From Heliocidaris erythrogramma (lineage: Eukaryota > Echinodermata > Echinoidea > Camarodonta > Echinometridae), in contig CM046853.1 in NCBI GenBank assembly GCA_025617745.1, positions 3,282,873 to 3,346,872 of the forward strand: 64,000 bases of DNA, written 5' to 3'. The notes under the pieces were generated by a model that was given only the letters and a program-made list of their open reading frames with translations, had not been told where the DNA came from and made no database searches. Position 1 is the stretch's first letter; every line of letters starts with the position of its first letter. This document shows positions 60,450 through 64,000 of this stretch, piece after piece. Both the position numbers and the translations under genes were made by a program.

Positions 60450-60622
60450 CCCCGGGGGGGGGGGGGTACTCACGTATATTGGGTATACGGGGACGTGCCG
60501 CTGGGAAGGGTGACTTTTTGAAGAAAGATCCTTAGACATGGGTCCCATTTCCCCCCAAAAAATCCTTAGACATGGGTCCCATTTTCCCCCCCAAAATGTT
60601 GTCTCTACATTTTGAGAGCGAA
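60450..60622 (+). repeat. G-run / TATACCCAATATACG repeat family, copy 2
   Basis: GGGGGGGGGTACTCACGTAT then ATTGGGTATACGGGGACGTG and GTGACTTTTTGAAGAAAGAT, with two CTTAGACATGGGTCCCATTT blocks; reverse complement of the 30.5-30.66 kb copy. Confidence 0.65.
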
Positions 60623-60763
60623 ATAACGGCTTGTAGCGCCTCTTTAGGCTTTTTTCTCTCACTTCCCCCGCTTTTTCGCTTTCGCTTTTTTTTATCAGTG
60701 GCTAAATAATAACAACTTGCCTCATACTTTAGTACTTTAGTAAATTACTGTGACACTATACAG

Positions 60764-61253
60764 CATAGGTACTCCACAAGGCAAAAGGAAAGTGGACAGT
60801 TGCGTCTACCAAAATTCAGAACGACGCAAGGTCAATTTTCATTGTCTTTCATTGGTAGTGAATTTTGGAATAGATTACCTTTTAAAATCAAATTAACCAG
60901 GTCTAGAAGTAGGTTTCGGAATTCTGTTACGACATACTTGCTGAGTAAATCATAAGTGAAAACGTTTATGTAAATAGTCTGTATATGTACAAGAAATGTA
61001 TTTAACATCATTACTTTCTACTTTTTGTACTTCATTGTAAACTATTATTATTTTTAATTTGGGTATTAATTGAACTTTACCAAAATACTTTTTGTTGTTG
61101 TGGGTCAGGCTCGACTAGCACATGTGCTATTATCTGGCCCCTTTTACCAACCAATGCTTTTCTTCATTTATATGTAAATATCATTGTATGTAAAAAAAAT
61201 GTATTGTAATTAAATGTTGTTGGTGGTAAATAAATCAAATCAAATCAAATCAA
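60764..61253 (+). pseudogene. LINE 3' end (C-terminal ORF tail plus 3' UTR)
   Basis: 60764-60955 is an open 63-codon segment: HRYSTRQKESGQLRLPKFRT, then a middle part with FWNRLPFKIK, ending TTYLLSKS and TAA. The STRQ..LRLPKFRT..FWN.LP pattern is the usual C-terminus of non-LTR reverse transcriptases. The 3' UTR runs to AAATAAATCAAATCAAATCA at about 61253, a short tandem tail. Everything upstream is missing, and the piece sits between duplicated G-rich blocks. Confidence 0.7.
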
Positions 61254-61459
61254 ATAGGGGGGCCATGGCCCCCCTGTCTACGCCAGTGAAAGTTACACCC
61301 CCGAATGCCCAAATGCGTAGAATGCGTAGAAATGCGATAACTATAACTTTCTGCCTAAAAAATTGTTTACAATAAGCCGTTATCTTTCTTTCAAATTTGC
61401 TAAAACGTCAGAGCTTTCGCGCTTCACGCGGGAAGGGGGAAACTCCCCCCTCCCTGCAA

Positions 61460-61632
61460 CCCGGGGGGGGGGGGGGGTACTCACGTATATTGGGTATACG
61501 GGGACGTGCCGCTGGGAAGGGTGACTTTTTGAAGAAAGATCCTTAGACATGGGTCCCATTTTCCCCCAAAAAATCCTTAGACATGGGTCCCATTTTCCCC
61601 CCAAAAATGTTGTCTCTACATTTTGAGAGCGA
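61460..61632 (+). repeat. G-run / TATACCCAATATACG repeat family, copy 3
   Basis: Nearly identical to 60450-60622, including the flanking CCTCCCTGCAACCC and TTTTGAGAGCGAAATAACGG, so it was copied with its surroundings. Confidence 0.65.
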
Positions 61633-62396
61633 AATAACGGCTTGTAGCGCCTCTTTAGGCTTTTTTCTCTCACTTCCCCCGCTTTTTCGCTTTCGCTTTT
61701 TTTTTATTAGTGGCTAAATAGGGGGGCCATGGCCCCCCTGTCTACGCCAGTGAAAGTTACACCCCCGAATGCCCAAAGTTATCTACGTTATTGTACAAGC
61801 GACGGGGAGCAAAGCGACCAAGCTGCAATTTTTTGTACATTTTTAACCCTTAAAAAACTCACTTCCCCCGCTTTTTCGCTCTCGCTTTTTTTTTTAGTCG
61901 CTGAATAGGGGGTGGGGGGGCATGGCCCCCGGTGCCCCCTGTCTACGCCAGTGGAAGTTACACCCCTCCCCTCCCCCGAATGCCCAAACTTATCTACTTC
62001 TTCTTCTTCTCTCGTGTCATCCACAGGTCTGGGTTGTCTACCTCTGTTGTCTACCTCTCTACGTTATTTTACAAGCGAGGGAGCAAAACGACCAAGCTGC
62101 AATTTTTTTTCACACTTTTAACCCTTAAAAAACTCAATTATATTTCTTGTGCAATTGAGCGGTAGAGAAGCTCGAATTTTGTACATTGATAAACGGTTTT
62201 CTATTCACTCATTTCTACTATCAGGAGCAAAACTAACGGAAACTCTAGAGAAATAGTAGAAAAATTTAGCAAGGCGACCTAAAGTTGAGATTTCCTACAC
62301 TTTATCTTATATGGGGCGCAATGTTCAGATGAAACTTACATGATAGCGAGCAAAGCAACAACAATTACATCTTCATTTTTTCAAATTTTGAACCCT

Positions 62397-63007
62397 TTAA
62401 AGGCCAAGTCCACCCTAACAAAAAGTTGATTTGAATAAATAGAGAAAAATCCAACAAGCATAACACTGGAAATTTCATCAAAATAGGATTTAAAATGAGA
62501 AAGTTATGGTATTTTAAAGTTTGGCTTAATTTCGCAAAACAGTTATATGCACATCCTGCTCAGTATGGAAATGAGGGAACCAGTGACGTCACCCACTCAC
62601 TATTTCTTTTGTATTTTATTATGTGAAATATAGAATATTTTAATTTCTGCAGATTTCACATCTAGGAAGCTCTCATTAAATTGTGTATAGGTTGCAACAA
62701 TGGCAATTACACATGTTCAGCGAGGAATCAAACCTTGTTTCACATTATAACAAGGAAAAATTAAAATATTTCGTATTTCATGTAATAAAATACAAAATAA
62801 ATAGTGAGTGGGTGACGTCACTGGTTCCCTCATTTGCATACTGTGCAGGATGTGCATACAACTGTTTTGCGAAATTCAGCGAAACTTTAAAATACCATAA
62901 CTTTCTTATTTTACATCCTATTTTGATGAAACTTTCAGTGTTATGCTTGTTGGATTTTTCTCTATTTATTCAAATCAACTTTTTGTTAGGGTGGACTTGG
63001 CCTTTAA
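62397..63007. mobile_element. TTAA-bounded foldback element with about 200-base arms
   Basis: TTAA at 62397-62400 and 63004-63007. The ends TTAAAGGCCAAGTCCACCCT and (inward) TTAAAGGCCAAGTCCACCCT are identical. Pairing continues through CAAAAAGTTGATTTGAATAA, AATCCAACAAGCATAACACT and CATAACTTTCTTATTTTA and includes GAGTGGGTGACGTCACTGGT on the inner part. About 611 bases; nearly the whole element can fold on itself. The frame at 62683-63174 crosses its right end and is not a gene. Confidence 0.9.
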
Positions 63008-63225
63008 GCTTTTTAAGAACTGTATTGGTGGCACGAAGTTACGAGATCTTGAAAGAAAATAATTATGAGAGGGAACATAGCGACCGAGCATTTCAAACCC
63101 TCAATATATATAAAATAAAAAATAATTGTCCTGCGTCGGCTGATGAAAAATACACAAAAGTCAATGATAAATGAAACAACCGTTAAGAGATGTAAGAATT
63201 TAAATTTCGCCCATAGGGCTTCATC

Positions 63226-63376
63226 AGGGGGTGTTTCATAAAGCTCTTCGTAAGTTACGACTGGTGATCAGTTCTTGTGCTAAATGATTGAGAATCTGAT
63301 TAGCACCCAAGAACATGTTCCAGTCGTTCGTAAAGTCATGCGTAACTTTACGAACAACTTTATGAAACACCCCCAG
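63226..63376. mobile_element. MITE with GGGGGTGTTTCATAAAG ends
   Basis: GGGGGTGTTTCATAAAGCTC at the left is mirrored by CTTTATGAAACACCCCC at the right, with TCGTAAGTTACGACTGG and CCAGTCGTTCGTAAAG inside. The ends resemble the inner element at 43758-43900. Confidence 0.7.
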
Positions 63377-63397
63377 GAATGATGACTTTATTTATTT

Positions 63398-63399
<2 letters not shown>

Positions 63400-63455
<56 letters not shown>

Positions 63456-63583
63456 TGAAAGAAAACTGCTAAAAGCGTTTGTAATGCATTGCGTAAAAAA
63501 TAAAATTGGCCACAATGCATTACAAACGCTAATAGCAGTTTTCTTTCAATTTGTTTGAGCCGATACGTGAAACCTTATACATG

Positions 63584-63624
<41 letters not shown>

Positions 63625-63625
63625 A
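63400..63625. repeat. TA microsatellites around a 101-base hairpin
   Basis: (TA)n tracts lie at about 63401-63451 and 63591-63618. Between them, 63452-63552 is a hairpin whose 40-base arms (AAATTGAAAGAAAACTGCTA, AGCGTTTGTAATGCATTG) differ at only two positions. Confidence 0.8.
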
Positions 63626-63770
63626 AGGAAATAACATATACAACAGCTTTGGCAATTCTCGTGGAAATAAATACAAAGTGAAAGAAATGCAAGAATAACG
63701 TTGCGTAGCTCAATCAAAGTTCCCCAGAGCTGTCCTCCCTTTTTGAAATTTTTGCAAAGGCTGAAAAAAT

Positions 63771-63841
63771 GTCTCCGCCGGGAATCGAACCCGGGTCGTT
63801 GGCTTAGAACGCCAATGCCTTAACCACTAGACCACGGAGAC
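63771..63841 (-). tRNA. tRNA-Arg (anticodon TCT), intronless
   Basis: The minus strand folds as a standard 71-base cloverleaf: acceptor GTCTCCG/CGGAGAC fully paired; D arm GTCT/AGGC with loop AGTGGTTA; anticodon stem TTGGC/GCCAA with loop GTTCTAA giving anticodon TCT (reads AGA, Arg); T arm CCGGG TTCGATT CCCGG. A box (TGGTCTAGTGGT) and B box (GGTTCGATTCC) are intact. CCA is not encoded, as expected in animals. G at position 32 is unusual for that loop site. It could be a functional gene or a recent copy; intact pairing favours a gene. Confidence 0.9.
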
Positions 63842-64000
63842 GGGTTAGTGGTTTCGGCGACACCAGATTCAATTGACCGACAGATTGACAAATCCTCAAC
63901 CTTATTAATTAATTCCCCTTGTCGGGGGCAGATGAGTTTTTGAACAAGACAAGCCCGCTAGTGCCTCAGCTGGATCCAAGCGAATGCTTTGAATACATGT

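Larger units (their letters stand above)
58900..62170 (+). repeat. Array of duplicated G-rich blocks
   Basis: A module with CGCCTAAAAAATTGTTTGCT, AGCCGTTATCTTTCT.TCAAA, TTTGCTAAAACGTCAGAGCT and GGGAAGGGGGAAACTCC occurs at about 58925, 59090, 59225, 60150, 60340 and 61350. A longer block (about 60117-60715) recurs at about 61311-61720. GGGGGGCCATGGCCCCCCTG and TCTACGCCAGTG follow at 61256, 61721 and 61917. A LINE 3' end lies between the two long copies. There is no gene. Confidence 0.65.

Noticed and set aside
62683-63174. 163-codon plus-strand frame
   Set aside because: It runs through the inner part and right arm of the TTAA foldback element 62397-63007 and out into flanking DNA; no domain.

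Overview
The window is an animal nuclear genome, most likely a marine invertebrate deuterostome and probably an echinoderm such as a sea urchin. The host genes have short exons with GT-AG introns. The telomere-type hexamer at 32420 is CCCTAA/TTAGGG. The intergenic and intronic DNA is saturated with short foldback transposons, tandem-repeat-bearing elements and LINE 3' ends of the kind common in these genomes. The organism call is inference from style, not from a matched marker.

Genes, left to right: (1) the last exons of an unidentified protein with one membrane segment (+, 323-1805, 5' part off the window); (2) a complete PRPF3/Prp3 gene of the U4/U6.U5 tri-snRNP (-, 12 coding exons joined in frame, 13764-29505, 617 aa); (3) complexin, the SNARE clamp of synaptic exocytosis (+, two coding exons, 35108-36305, 122 aa, C-terminal CAAX box); (4) an isochorismatase-domain hydrolase of the ISOC1/ISOC2 family (-, five exons, 47413-56170, 198 aa); (5) a tRNA-Arg(TCT) (-, 63771-63841). 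The genes have unrelated jobs and form no functional cluster.

The rest is mobile and repeated DNA. Three classes dominate. First, elements bounded by TTAA with TTAAAGG-like ends (1-272, 2116-3056, 7697-8623, 17683-19340, 21905-22814, 36906-38359, 62397-63007, with a relative at 41386-42158) look like non-autonomous piggyBac-style or similar TTAA-target elements. Second, at least three sequence-unrelated families (A, B, C; perhaps D) share one layout: an AAC(A/T)AG start, a subterminal copy of half of the 3' hairpin, a core often made of tandem repeats, a GGACGGAC-type microsatellite, then a terminal hairpin followed by a TAA-rich tail. This resembles Helentron-associated elements and is the most interesting system-like signal here. 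Third, very short near-perfect palindromes and foldbacks occur, including two different ones back to back between copies of the same 8-base flank (18506-18645) and a dense palindrome cluster in PRPF3 intron 1 (28.3-29.3 kb).

LINE remnants (54.85-55.9, 57.7-58.4, 60.7-61.25 kb), a 1.3-kb purine-strand minisatellite (4.3-5.6 kb), a GAA-rich microsatellite and duplicated G-rich blocks (58.9-62.2 kb) fill much of the remainder. I recognised no retrovirus-like or LTR element, no CRISPR array and no bacterial-type operon.
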